Assembly: GCF_001984175.1 (NCBI RefSeq)
Contig: NZ_MTQP01000056.1
Location: 124,001-188,000, forward strand
Reading direction: 5' to 3'
DNA from: Saccharothrix sp. ALI-22-I
GTDB lineage: Bacteria; Actinomycetota; Actinomycetes; Mycobacteriales; Pseudonocardiaceae
Length of the DNA stretch: 64,000 nucleotides
A program made the position numbers and the translations under genes. Positions 18,085 to 27,805 of this stretch are shown here, in pieces; position 1 is the first letter of the stretch, and every line of letters starts with the position of its first letter. The notes beneath the pieces were generated by a model. It ran no database searches. It saw only the letters and a list, made by a program, of their open reading frames with translations, and was not told the origin of the DNA.

Positions 18085-18939
18085 TCAGAGCGCGAGCATC
18101 GCCGCGGCGATCTCATCGGCGGACGCGGCGGGGATCGCGGTCGAGGCCCTTTCCAGCACGAGCAGCCGCGCGCCGGGGATCTCGCGCGCGAGCGCCTCGC
18201 CGTTGCCGAGCGGGAAGAACGGGTCGTGACGACCGTGCACCACGAGTGCCGGTATCGCGAGTTCGGGCAGGCGCTCGCGCCAGCGCGGCTCGCAGTCGAG
18301 CCTGGAGAACACCATGCCCAACTGGTTGGCCATGGTGATCGCGGGTTGCGTGCTCGGCATGCGGTCGAAGATGCGCTCGGCGGTCGTGCGTGCCGCAGCG
18401 GGGTCGTTGCCGAGGATCTCCGCGCCGGCGGCGGCGAACTCCGCCACGGCGGCGCGGTCGGACCAGTCGGGCATCGGCAGTGCGAACCGCCGGCCCATCG
18501 TCGCCGGGTCGTGGTCGGGCAGGTCGTCGTCGACCGGGCCCGGTGCGACGGACCGCGTCCCGACGAGGGTGAGCGCCGAGAACGCGTCCGGGTGGTCGAG
18601 CGCGGCGACCTGGACGACCATCCCGCCGACGTAGACGCCCGCCAGGTGCGCGGGCCGGTCGTCGAGTCCGCGGGCGAGCGCGGCGGCGTCGGCGGCGAGG
18701 TCGCGCAGCGTGTACGCCGGTGCCTCGGGGTCGACGGTTGTCGACGTGCCGGAGTCGCGCAGGTCGTAGCGCACGACGTGACGTCCGCCGCGAGCGAGTG
18801 CCTCGCAGAGCGCGTCGGGCCAGGAGAGCATGGTCGGGCCGCCCGCGAGCAGCACCAGTGGCGCCGCCGCATCGCCGAAGTGCTCGACCCCGAGCGTGAC
18901 GCCTTCGGGTGTGCGGAACGAGTCGACCGTCGAGTGCAT
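18085..18939 (-). CDS. Alpha/beta-hydrolase-fold protein lacking catalytic residues
   Basis: A 284-residue alpha/beta hydrolase fold. VEHFGDAAAPLVLLAGGPTM and RHVVRYDLRDSGTSTTVD match esterase-like hydrolases of the aclacinomycin-methylesterase group. The nucleophile elbow, normally GxSxGG, reads GVYVGG with Tyr103 in place of Ser. The usual G-x-G-H segment near the C-terminus reads ERASTAIP with no His. The Asp loop (VVHGRHDPFFP) remains. ATG 18939 has a good GGAGG ribosome site, and the frame is intact. So it is either an expressed pseudoenzyme or a gene early in decay. Confidence 0.8.
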   Translation of the reverse strand: MHSTVDSFRTPEGVTLGVEHFGDAAAPLVLLAGGPTMLSWPDALCEALARGGRHVVRYDLRDSGTSTTVDPEAPAYTLRDLAADAAALARGLDDRPAHLAGVYVGGMVVQVAALDHPDAFSALTLVGTRSVAPGPVDDDLPDHDPATMGRRFALPMPDWSDRAAVAEFAAAGAEILGNDPAAARTTAERIFDRMPSTQPAITMANQLGMVFSRLDCEPRWRERLPELAIPALVVHGRHDPFFPLGNGEALAREIPGARLLVLERASTAIPAASADEIAAAMLAL

Positions 18940-19147
18940 CGCCAACCTCCAGGGCAGCTGCATGATCACGACCACGCTACCGCGCGAAGCCCTCGACGTC
19001 TGGCCGCGTTGGCACCGACGCTGCGTGACGCTGTGACCGCCGCCGGGTGGAAGGCATTCGTGAATCGTCGACGGGACGTTGCTGCGCATCGACCGCGTGG
19101 GGATGGCATCTGGTCGGAGACCGGCCGCACTGCTCCGGGAAGCACAA

Positions 19148-19330
19148 ATGCCACATACCGGCGAGTTGGCCTACTACTACTGCCACATACCGACCGGGCA
19201 GCCGGTCACGCCGATGACACTCGTCCGTGTCGCGTGTTCGCGGTCGCCGGTCGAGGAAGGTTTCGAGTCGGCAAAGACCACTTCGGACTCGACCACTCCC
19301 AGACCTCGTTGCCGTACATCGCCACGGACA
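19148..19330 (+). mobile_element. Degraded IS701-type transposase fragment
   Basis: From 19148 one frame reads MPHTGELAYYYCHIPTG, VRVACSRSPVEEGFESAK. At about 19270 reading shifts to VGKDHFGLDHSQTSLPYIAT. This is the C-terminal DDE region of IS701-like transposases as I recall it (ELAYYxCxxP, LVRVAxxRWxVEExFxxAK, GLDxxQVRxxTAxxRH): the catalytic Glu context survives but the frame is broken, and neither ends nor inverted repeats were found. It is a relic only. Confidence 0.6.
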
Positions 19331-19560
19331 TCTGCCGCGTCCGTCGGCGCGGATCACGGCGAGCGCTCCCCCCGCCTCACAACCGCGCCGCCGTGGTCCC
19401 AGAAGGTGTCCTGGCCGACCAGCTCCACCGGGTGCAGGCCCCGTATCCCAAGTTGCTGAAACCAGGTAAAGCAAAGCCCGCGGCGACGTTCATCTTCAAC
19501 GGGTACGCGGAAGTCCCGCTGTTGTTGAAGGGCTGAAGCGCCCGAGTCTACAAAGGATGA

Positions 19561-20217
19561 TCAACCAGCGAGGTCGTCGACCAGCTCGACGGCCCAGCTC
19601 GCGAAGAACGACCGAAGTTCCGACACTCGGTCACCGGGGACGGGGAGTTCGCTGTCCTCGAAGCGGGACAGCGTTCCGAGCATCTGCGCGAAGACCGCCG
19701 TGTCGAACCCCGTGTCGACTTCGGCGGCGCGGGCGAGCAGCAACTCTTTGCCGTAACGCCGAACGAGCGCGTAGACGTCTGTGAAGTCACGGGCTTCCGC
19801 ACGATCGAACAGGGCGAGCGTCTTACGACCGGCCAGCTCCTCCAGGTCAAACGTCGGACCGATGAAGCCGGCCGTGGGAGGCCTGCTGGGAGGTGTGTCC
19901 AGAGCCAGGTCGACCACGAGCGAATCCGGCCCGGAAACCACCAGCCGGCAGAACGTCACCCCGTCCCGCACTCGCCGCACAGACCAGCCCCGCTCTTGCG
20001 CAGCCGTTTCGAAGGCGTCACGAGTGGCGACAACATTTCCGCTGTCGGGGCCTGCGAAGAAGCCCAAGTGCTGCGTGGGCCGGTCGGTCAAGGCTTGAGC
20101 CACCAGTGCCGCACCTCCGGCGAGCAGGAACCCCTCGCTCTCCACCAGACCGAAGAACAGCCTGGCCACCTCCACCTGGAAGTCGGTCAAGCCCTCCGGT
20201 GACGACTCGTCAGGCAT
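19561..20217 (-). CDS. AbiEii/AbiGii-type nucleotidyltransferase toxin
   Basis: A 218-residue protein (start MPDESSPEG). The N-terminal region FLLAGGAALVAQALTDRPTQ is the GG-containing start of the AbiEii nucleotidyltransferase fold, and LVVDLALDT gives the second acidic strand (DxA). FDLEELAGRKTLALFDRAEA followed by RDFTDVYAL is the signature of the AbiEii family. Toxins of the AbiE type transfer nucleotides to target RNA and cause growth arrest or phage abortive infection. Its ATG overlaps the stop of the upstream helix-turn-helix gene (TAATG), the usual antitoxin-toxin arrangement. Confidence 0.8.
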   Translation of the reverse strand: MPDESSPEGLTDFQVEVARLFFGLVESEGFLLAGGAALVAQALTDRPTQHLGFFAGPDSGNVVATRDAFETAAQERGWSVRRVRDGVTFCRLVVSGPDSLVVDLALDTPPSRPPTAGFIGPTFDLEELAGRKTLALFDRAEARDFTDVYALVRRYGKELLLARAAEVDTGFDTAVFAQMLGTLSRFEDSELPVPGDRVSELRSFFASWAVELVDDLAG

Positions 20218-20738
20218 TACGCGGCCTCTGCCGCGACACGACCGACAACCGACGACCAAGCGGCTCGGATGTCACGAGGAAGGACGAGTTCGTCCCACAA
20301 GTCGACGAGCAGAGCACCGTCCACGTATGTGATCACGTCCTCCGGACCACCCTCGCGAAGCACGATCTCGTAGACGCGCGCCCGTTCGGACCGGTTGGCC
20401 AGGTTGAACCGCCGCCCCGGCGCAGACCAGTTCAAGTGGACAGGCAGGGTCACGGCGGAAAAAGCCCGATCCACCGGAAGCCGAGGAAGCTCGCTCAACG
20501 TGAAGACCGCACGACCACGCGAGGTCACGTGCTCGACCACCCGCGGCACGGGCACGACCGCCAGCTCGTGACCCGCTTCAGCCAACAACCGCCCCAACGT
20601 GTCCGCCGTAGGCGACTTCCGTCCGTGTTCATATGCGGACAGCGTCGGCCGCGAAGTACCTGCTCGACGTGCGAGTTCCTCTTGACTGAGCCCCGCAGCG
20701 CGCCTCGCCCGGACAAGCATCTCCGCCATATCCGCCAT
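20217..20738 (-). CDS. XRE-type antitoxin partner of the AbiEii gene
   Basis: A 173-residue protein. Residues 7-65 are a Cro/C1-type helix-turn-helix (ARRAAGLSQEELARRAGTSR, TLSAYEHGRKSPTADTLGRL). The remainder is a domain seen with AbiEii toxins (VYEIVLREGGPEDVITYVDG, LVDLWDELVLPRDIRAAW). ATG 20738 is chosen for GAGGGG at 6-nt spacing. It is co-transcribed and translationally coupled with the toxin gene. A 7-bp dyad upstream (20755-20772) probably mediates autorepression. Confidence 0.8.
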   Translation of the reverse strand: MADMAEMLVRARRAAGLSQEELARRAGTSRPTLSAYEHGRKSPTADTLGRLLAEAGHELAVVPVPRVVEHVTSRGRAVFTLSELPRLPVDRAFSAVTLPVHLNWSAPGRRFNLANRSERARVYEIVLREGGPEDVITYVDGALLVDLWDELVLPRDIRAAWSSVVGRVAAEAA

Positions 20739-20754
20739 TGCCACCCCTCAGTGA

Positions 20755-20772
20755 CGTATCCGAAGGGATACG
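20755..20772. promoter_or_regulatory. Dyad CGTATCC-GAAG-GGATACG before the toxin-antitoxin operon
   Basis: A perfect 7-bp inverted repeat 17 bp upstream of the antitoxin start. Its position over the promoter region fits an autoregulatory operator for the helix-turn-helix protein. Confidence 0.6.
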
Positions 20773-20900
20773 GTACGCCGTCAGTTCACCGGCGACAACG
20801 CGCACCGGGTCCGGCACCCGACGAGCCGGCAAGGCGGTAACGAGTTCGGCCCCCGACCGGAAGAGCACCGGTCAGGGGCCGAGTTGGATGAATCGCGATG

Positions 20901-20974
20901 TGCCCCCGGTGCGACTCGAACGCACACTGGACGGATTTTGAGTCCGCTGCCTCTGCCGATTGGGCTACGGGGGC
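20901..20974 (-). tRNA. tRNA with CAA anticodon (Leu, class I-like shape)
   Basis: A 74-nt cloverleaf read on the minus strand. Acceptor GCCCCCG pairs with CGGGGGC and discriminator A follows. Anticodon stem GCGGA/TCCGT encloses loop CTCAAAA, giving anticodon CAA (UUG, Leu). The T arm is GTGCG-TTCGAGT-CGCAC. The variable region is only CCAGT (5 nt), whereas bacterial tRNA-Leu normally carries a long variable arm. CCA is not encoded. It sits between the accessory zone and csoR. Confidence 0.85.
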
Positions 20975-21058
20975 CGGCGGGAGCACTCTACTGGATCAGG
21001 TTGCCCGGCCGCCGTGTGGGTCCCCTGGTTCGGGGGACGGCGGCCGGGCGCGTGGGGG

Positions 21059-21340
21059 TCAGGAGCGGACCAGGCGGCCGATTGCGGCGGAGGCTTCGGC
21101 GATCTTCTCGTCGGCTACCTCGCCTCCTTCGGCCACGGCCTGTGCCACGCAGTGCTTCAGGTGCTCGTCGAGCAGACCCAGGGAGACCGCCTGCAGCGCC
21201 TTGGTGGCCGCGGAGATCTGGGTCAGCACGTCGATGCAGTAGTCGTCGTTCTCCACCATCCGCTGGAGGCCGCGGACCTGCCCCTCGATGCGGCGCAATC
21301 GCTTGAGGTACGCGTCCTTGTCCGCCGTGTAACCGTGCAT
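21059..21340 (-). CDS. csoR: CsoR-family copper-sensing repressor
   Basis: A 93-residue four-helix-bundle repressor (DUF156). The Cu(I) ligand set C-H-C is visible: Cys in DDYCIDVLTQ, and His and Cys in DEHLKHCV. RRIEGQVRGLQRM is the family DNA-contact helix. Cu(I) binding releases DNA and de-represses copper efflux genes. No copper ATPase or chaperone gene is next to it, so it may act in trans or on itself through the dyad at 21357-21371. Confidence 0.9.
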   Translation of the reverse strand: MHGYTADKDAYLKRLRRIEGQVRGLQRMVENDDYCIDVLTQISAATKALQAVSLGLLDEHLKHCVAQAVAEGGEVADEKIAEASAAIGRLVRS

Positions 21341-21356
21341 CGCTCCCGACCTTCCC

Positions 21357-21371
21357 TACCCTGGGCGGGTA
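21357..21371. promoter_or_regulatory. CsoR-type operator TACCC-TGGGC-GGGTA
   Basis: A 5-bp inverted repeat with a G/C centre, 17 bp upstream of csoR. It resembles the TACCC...GGGTA boxes bound by CsoR-family repressors, so autoregulation is likely. Confidence 0.65.
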
Positions 21372-21512
21372 TCCGACTCCAGGATAGGCCACTCGACCGG
21401 GTGTGACCGGCACCACGGGGTGACGGCTTCGGGACCTCCCATTTCAGCCGGTGCGGTTTAGGGCGGGAAATGACCCGTCCGGGGGCATCAGTCACATTTT
21501 CATCGCGAAAGG

Positions 21513-21542
21513 TTAGGCGATATTCCTCTCGTGCACTATGGT
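21513..21542 (+). promoter_or_regulatory. Probable lsr2 promoter
   Basis: TTAGGC (21513-21518) and TATGGT (21537-21542) are spaced 18 bp apart, about 70 nt before the lsr2 start, in a locally AT-richer stretch, which is also the kind of DNA Lsr2 itself binds. Confidence 0.45.
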
Positions 21543-21612
21543 GTCGAACCAAGCGTGTGGCGCAGAACAAGTCGAGGGCAGCACGCGCTATGCGAGCACA
21601 CACGGAGGAACA

Positions 21613-21954
21613 GTGGCACAGCAGACCGTCGTCCAACTCATCGACGACCTCGACGGCAGCGAAGCCGCCGAGACCGTGACCTTCGCGCTGGACGGTGTGG
21701 AGTACTCCATCGACCTCTCCAAGGACAATGCGGACAAGCTCCGCGAGTCCCTGGCCGACTTCGTCGCCAAGGCGCGCCGGGCTGGTGGCCGCAAGCAGCG
21801 CAAGGGCACCGGTAAGAGCACGGTAAAGGCAGGCGACAAGGCCCAGGCCCAGCGCATTCGGGACTGGGCGCGCGAGCAGGGCCACCAGATCTCCGACCGC
21901 GGCCGCATTCCCCAGGGCCTGGTCGTGCAGTTCCAGGAAGCGCACGCTTCCTGA
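21613..21954 (+). CDS. lsr2: Lsr2, H-NS-like nucleoid protein
   Basis: A 113-residue nucleoid-associated protein that coats AT-rich and foreign DNA and silences it. The N-terminal dimerisation part (AQQTVVQLIDDLDGSEAAET, then GVEYSIDLS) and the C-terminal DNA-binding domain with the AT-hook-like RGRIP motif (RDWAREQGHQISDRGRIPQG) are both complete. GTG 21613 follows GGAGGAA at good spacing. A strong bidirectional hairpin follows. In this genome Lsr2 would be expected to act on the degraded accessory zone nearby, but that is inference. Confidence 0.95.
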   Translation: MAQQTVVQLIDDLDGSEAAETVTFALDGVEYSIDLSKDNADKLRESLADFVAKARRAGGRKQRKGTGKSTVKAGDKAQAQRIRDWAREQGHQISDRGRIPQGLVVQFQEAHAS

Positions 21955-21963
21955 CGCGAGTCG

Positions 21964-22002
21964 TTTTCCCCTGCGGTGGACCTCACCTACCGCAGGGGAA
22001 AA
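21964..22002. terminator. Strong bidirectional terminator between lsr2 and pabAB
   Basis: TTTTCCCCTGCGGT (21964-21977) pairs perfectly with ACCGCAGGGGAAAA (21989-22002) around an 11-nt loop. The T and A runs give a U-rich 3' arm in both directions. Confidence 0.9.
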
Positions 22003-22009
22003 CCGCAGG

Positions 22010-24028
<2,019 letters not shown>

Positions 24029-24108
24029 GGCACACAGCACGGTACCTGCACGAACACCCGAATGGAGTACCCCGGATCGAACAAGGCTGAGAGGCCGGCG
24101 AAACCGAA

Positions 24109-24135
24109 GAGGCCGGGCAACAGCTGCCCGGCCTC
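24109..24135 (-). terminator. Hairpin after the hypothetical gene at 24152
   Basis: GAGGCCGGGCA (24109-24119) pairs with TGCCCGGCCTC (24125-24135), an 11-bp stem with a 5-nt loop, 17 nt past the stop of the minus-strand gene. Confidence 0.8.
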
Positions 24136-24151
24136 CCCGTCCCTCCCCGAC

Positions 24152-24739
24152 TCAGTCCAGGTGGAACTTCGGGTCCCCGGCGATCGCCGCGAGTTGCTGC
24201 GGCGTCAGCGGCAGTTCGGCCAACGCCGGGTGGCCGGAGTTCGGGTACTCCCTGGACTGGGCCACGATCACCAGGGTGCCGTCCTCGTGCCGGAAGAAGG
24301 CGGCCTGTTCCATGCCGTCCTCCGCGCTGTTCGCCGTGACGACGGCGACCTCCTTGCCGCCGGCGTCGACCACGTCGCACCGACCGTCACCGGTCACCGG
24401 GTACGGCCGGCTGATCGCCGACCCGCAGCCCGGCAGACCCTTGACCTGCGTGTTGCCCTTGGTCTCGACCTGGATCCACAGCTCCCCGACGCCCGGCGCG
24501 CCGGCGCGCACCACCGCCGCGTAGGCCATGTACTCCCAGACCTCCAGATCACCGGCGGCGTACTCGGAGAACTGCGACTGGGTGCGCGTCATCGGCCCGT
24601 AGTCCTCGAAGCCGATCCGGGTCTTGTCCTCGGCCTTCACCCCGGTCGGCAACGACGACACCAGGTTGTTGAGCACCGCGACGCCCTTGTCCGCCCGCGG
24701 CCCGCTGGTCGCGATCCGGTCGGTCTGCCCGTTCGGCAA
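24152..24739 (-). CDS. Hypothetical protein, probably N-terminally truncated
   Basis: Reads from TTG 24739 (MPNGQTDRIATSGPRADKGV) for 195 residues to KFHLD. NNLVSSLPTGVKAEDKTRIG and ELPLTPQQLAAIAGDPKF resemble the extracytoplasmic part of actinomycete anti-sigma-factor-like or single-pass membrane proteins, but the membrane anchor is missing. The frame is open only about 20 codons further upstream (CNPLGPTPLP) to a TGA, and no ribosome site is present. So it is either short with an unusual start or a stump whose N-terminus was lost when the divergent metallophosphoesterase gene came to lie beside it. Confidence 0.5.
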   Translation of the reverse strand: MPNGQTDRIATSGPRADKGVAVLNNLVSSLPTGVKAEDKTRIGFEDYGPMTRTQSQFSEYAAGDLEVWEYMAYAAVVRAGAPGVGELWIQVETKGNTQVKGLPGCGSAISRPYPVTGDGRCDVVDAGGKEVAVVTANSAEDGMEQAAFFRHEDGTLVIVAQSREYPNSGHPALAELPLTPQQLAAIAGDPKFHLD

Positions 24740-24817
24740 CGGGGTGGGGCCCAGGGGGTTGCACGGCTGTTTCGAGATTCGTGGAAACTGGTGTCACCAC
24801 CACCTGGGAGGCCCCGC

Positions 24818-26038
24818 TTGTTCTTCTTCGTGCTGTTCGCCGTCGTGATGGGCGCGGCCCACTACTACATCTGGAAGCGGGCCGTCCGGGACACGACCGG
24901 CCCCGGTCGCGGCCGTCGGATCGGCACGGCGGTGGTGCTGTTCCTCTACCTGTTGGTGATGGCCGCCCTGTCGGTGAGCAGGCTGGGGTCGCGGCTCGGC
25001 GACGCGGTGGCGTGGTCGGGGTTCATCTGGCTGGCGGGCGCGTTCTACTTCGCGTTGATCCTGGGTGTGCTGGAGATCCCGCGGCTGCTGCTGGTCCGCT
25101 CGGCGCGCAGGCACGAGGTGCCGGTCGCGGTGGGCGCGCCGGACGCGGCGGTGGAGACGCCCGAGGCCACGCCGGCACCCGAAGCGCAGCCGGTGGACCC
25201 GAGCCGACGGTTGTTCATCGCACGGTCGCTCGCCGTCGCGGGCGGCGTGGCCACGGCGGGCGTCGTCACCCACGGCGCCACGCAGGCGTTGGGCGACCCG
25301 GTGCTCAAGCGGGTGCCAGTGACGCTGGGCAAGCTCGACCAGCGGCTGTCCGGCTACCGGATCGCGGTGGTGAGCGACATCCACCTCGGGCCGCTGCTCG
25401 GCCGCGCGCACACCGAGCGGATCGTGCGGATGATCAACGGCCAGCAGGTGGACCTGGTGGCGATCGTGGGCGACCTGGTCGACGGCACGGTGGCCGAGCT
25501 GGGTGAAGCGGCGGCTCCGCTGCGCGATCTGGTGAGCACGCACGGCAGTTTCTTCGTCACCGGCAACCACGAGTACTACTCGGGCGCCGAGCCGTGGTTG
25601 GCGGAGCTGGAGCGGCTCGGCGTCAACCCGCTGCGCAACGAGCGGCTGACGATCGAACGGGCCGGCGCGTCGTTCGACCTGGCGGGCGTCACCGACGTCA
25701 CCGGTGCGGACTTCGAGGACGGTCCCGATTACGCCCGCGCGCTCGACGGCCGCGACACGTCGACGCCGGTGGTGTTGATGGCGCACCAGCCGGTGCAGGT
25801 CCGCGAGGCCGCCAAGCACGGTGTGGACCTGCAACTGTCCGGGCACACGCACGGCGGCCAGATGTTCCCGTTCCACCTCGCGGTCGGCTTGCAGCAGCCG
25901 GTGCGCAGCGGGCTGGAGACCGTCGACGGCACCCAGGTCTACACCACCAACGGCGTCGGGTTCTGGGGTCCGCCGGTGCGCGTCGGCGCGGCGCCGGACA
26001 TCACCGTCGTGGAGCTGCGTCACAAGTTCGCCGGCTGA
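24818..26038 (+). CDS. Membrane-anchored metallophosphoesterase
   Basis: A 406-residue calcineurin-like phosphoesterase. Three to four N-terminal hydrophobic segments (about residues 1-16, 35-52, 62-84) precede a twin-arginine-like RRLFIARSLAVAGG segment and the catalytic domain. Metal-binding motifs are DIHLG, GDLVDG, GNHEYY, and SGHTHGGQMFP at the C-terminus, all intact. The active site is expected outside the membrane. TTG 24818 is chosen because GGGAGG precedes it by 6 nt. The substrate (phospholipid, nucleotide or phosphoprotein) is unknown. Confidence 0.88.
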   Translation: MFFFVLFAVVMGAAHYYIWKRAVRDTTGPGRGRRIGTAVVLFLYLLVMAALSVSRLGSRLGDAVAWSGFIWLAGAFYFALILGVLEIPRLLLVRSARRHEVPVAVGAPDAAVETPEATPAPEAQPVDPSRRLFIARSLAVAGGVATAGVVTHGATQALGDPVLKRVPVTLGKLDQRLSGYRIAVVSDIHLGPLLGRAHTERIVRMINGQQVDLVAIVGDLVDGTVAELGEAAAPLRDLVSTHGSFFVTGNHEYYSGAEPWLAELERLGVNPLRNERLTIERAGASFDLAGVTDVTGADFEDGPDYARALDGRDTSTPVVLMAHQPVQVREAAKHGVDLQLSGHTHGGQMFPFHLAVGLQQPVRSGLETVDGTQVYTTNGVGFWGPPVRVGAAPDITVVELRHKFAG

Positions 26039-26136
26039 TAGCGCATTTTTCGCCTTCACCGCCTAGAGTGGACCGCCGTGCCTGATGACGGTCAGACCGT
26101 GCCTGTTCACGGTTGCGGAGGGGGACCCCTAGCGAG

Positions 26137-27336
26137 ATGACGAAGAGCTTTGCCGACCAACGGCTTCGCGAGGCAACAGCTCGTATCCGTCGTTTCCTGG
26201 ACCATGAGCAACCGGACACCCCCTGTCTGGTCATCGACCTGCCGACCGTGCGCGACCGGTTCCACGCCATCCGCGCGGCACTGCCGCAGGTGGGCATCTT
26301 CTACGCGGTGAAGGCGAACCCCACGCCCGAAGTGGTCGGACTGCTGGCCGCCGAGGGCGCCTGCTTCGACGTGGCCAGCCCCGCCGAGATCGACCTGTGC
26401 CTGGAGCGCGGCGCCGCGCCGGAGGCGATCTCGTACAGCAACCCGATCAAGAAAGCGCGGGACATCGCCTACGCCTACGGGCGTGGGGTGCGACTGTTCG
26501 TGTCCGACAGCGAACAGGACGTGCGCGCGCTCGCCGAGCACGCGCCCGGCGCGTCGGTGCTGCTGCGGATTCTGGTCAACAGCAAGGGTTCCACCTACCC
26601 GTTCGGCAAGAAGTTCGGCTGTTCGCCCGAAATGGCGACGGATCTCCTGCGGTCGGCCGCCGAACTCGGTCTGGTTCCGCTGGGTGTGGCATTCCACGCC
26701 GGGTCGCAGCAACTGGACCCGAGCGGCTGGGACGGCGCGATCGCCGACGCCGCGGTGATCACCGCGAAGCTGCACGCCGAAGGGCTTTCGCTGACCACGG
26801 TCAACCTGGGTGGCGGCCTGCCCGCGGGCTACCTGACGCAGCCGCCGCCGTTGGCCGAGTACGCCGCGGCCATCACCGCGTCGATCACCCGTCACTTCGG
26901 CGCCCTCCCGGACGGCTGCCGTGCGCCCGAGGTGATGATCGAGCCCGGACGCGCTATCGTGGCTGAGGCAGGCGTGATCCGCTCCGAAGTGGTGCTGGTG
27001 TCGCGGAAGTCCTATTCGGACGAACGCCGCTGGGTGTTCCTCGACATCGGCCGCTACGGCGGCCTGGCCGAGACCGAGGGCGAGGCGATCGCGTACCCGC
27101 TGGTGCCGAGCCGGGACGGTGCGCCGTTCGGCGGGGTGCCGGTCGGCCCGGTGGTGCTGGCCGGTCCGACGTGCGACGCGGACGACGTCCTGTACCAGAA
27201 AACGTGCTACGAGTTGCCGTTGGAGTTGCGCGCGGGCGACTACGTCGACCTGATCGGCGCGGGCGCCTACACGGCCAGCTATTCGTCGGTGGCGTTCAAC
27301 GGCTTCCCGCCGCTGGCCACCCACTGCGTGCGATGA
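26137..27336 (+). CDS. PLP-dependent (type III fold) ornithine/lysine-type decarboxylase
   Basis: A 399-residue alanine-racemase-fold decarboxylase. The PLP Lys is K59 in FYAVKANP. HAGSQ stacks on the cofactor, GGGLP and EPGR bind the phosphate, and Cys346 in GPTCDADD is the active-site Cys from the partner subunit, as in ornithine decarboxylases. It removes CO2 from ornithine, lysine or another basic amino acid to give a diamine. ATG 26137 aligns with the family; an upstream TTG is less likely. It is first in an operon with speD and speE, so the diamine (putrescine or cadaverine) probably feeds aminopropyl transfer. Confidence 0.88.
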   Translation: MTKSFADQRLREATARIRRFLDHEQPDTPCLVIDLPTVRDRFHAIRAALPQVGIFYAVKANPTPEVVGLLAAEGACFDVASPAEIDLCLERGAAPEAISYSNPIKKARDIAYAYGRGVRLFVSDSEQDVRALAEHAPGASVLLRILVNSKGSTYPFGKKFGCSPEMATDLLRSAAELGLVPLGVAFHAGSQQLDPSGWDGAIADAAVITAKLHAEGLSLTTVNLGGGLPAGYLTQPPPLAEYAAAITASITRHFGALPDGCRAPEVMIEPGRAIVAEAGVIRSEVVLVSRKSYSDERRWVFLDIGRYGGLAETEGEAIAYPLVPSRDGAPFGGVPVGPVVLAGPTCDADDVLYQKTCYELPLELRAGDYVDLIGAGAYTASYSSVAFNGFPPLATHCVR

Positions 27337-27391
27337 GCGCGCCCCCGGTTGTCCGTTGCAGTGCACCTCCTGAAGATGTTTGGAGTGATTG

Positions 27392-27805
27392 ATGTCCGAA
27401 CTCCCGTGCGAAACCGAGCCCGTGGGCTTGTTCGCAGGACAGCACGTGCTCGCCGAGCTCGAAGGCGTGAGCCCAGAACTGTTGGACGACGAACAGTTCC
27501 TGCGACACGCGCTCGGTGAAGCGCTCACCCAGGCTGATGCCACGGTGTTGGAGGTGGTCTCCAAGCAGTTCGAGCCGCAAGGGGTCACCGTGCTGGCCCT
27601 GTTGTCGGAGTCGCACGCGTCCATCCACACCTATCCGGAAGTCGGAGCGGTGTTCGTGGACGTGTTCACCTGCGGCACGCGCGCCAAGCCCGCGCTCGCG
27701 GTGCAGTTGCTGGCCCAAGCGCTGGGAGCTGCGTCGGCACGGACGGACATGGTCAGCCGGGGCCACCGCGTCCCCGCGTTCATCGGTGAGGAGAAGGCGT
27801 CTTGA
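27392..27805 (+). CDS. speD: S-adenosylmethionine decarboxylase proenzyme
   Basis: A 137-residue pyruvoyl enzyme of the short bacterial/archaeal type. LSESHASIHTYPE contains the self-cleavage site between Glu73 and Ser74; Ser74 becomes the pyruvoyl group, and VFVDVFTCGT carries the catalytic Cys. It makes decarboxylated SAM, the aminopropyl donor for spermidine. It lies 55 bp after the decarboxylase, and its stop overlaps the TTG of the next gene (TTGA). Confidence 0.93.
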   Translation: MSELPCETEPVGLFAGQHVLAELEGVSPELLDDEQFLRHALGEALTQADATVLEVVSKQFEPQGVTVLALLSESHASIHTYPEVGAVFVDVFTCGTRAKPALAVQLLAQALGAASARTDMVSRGHRVPAFIGEEKAS

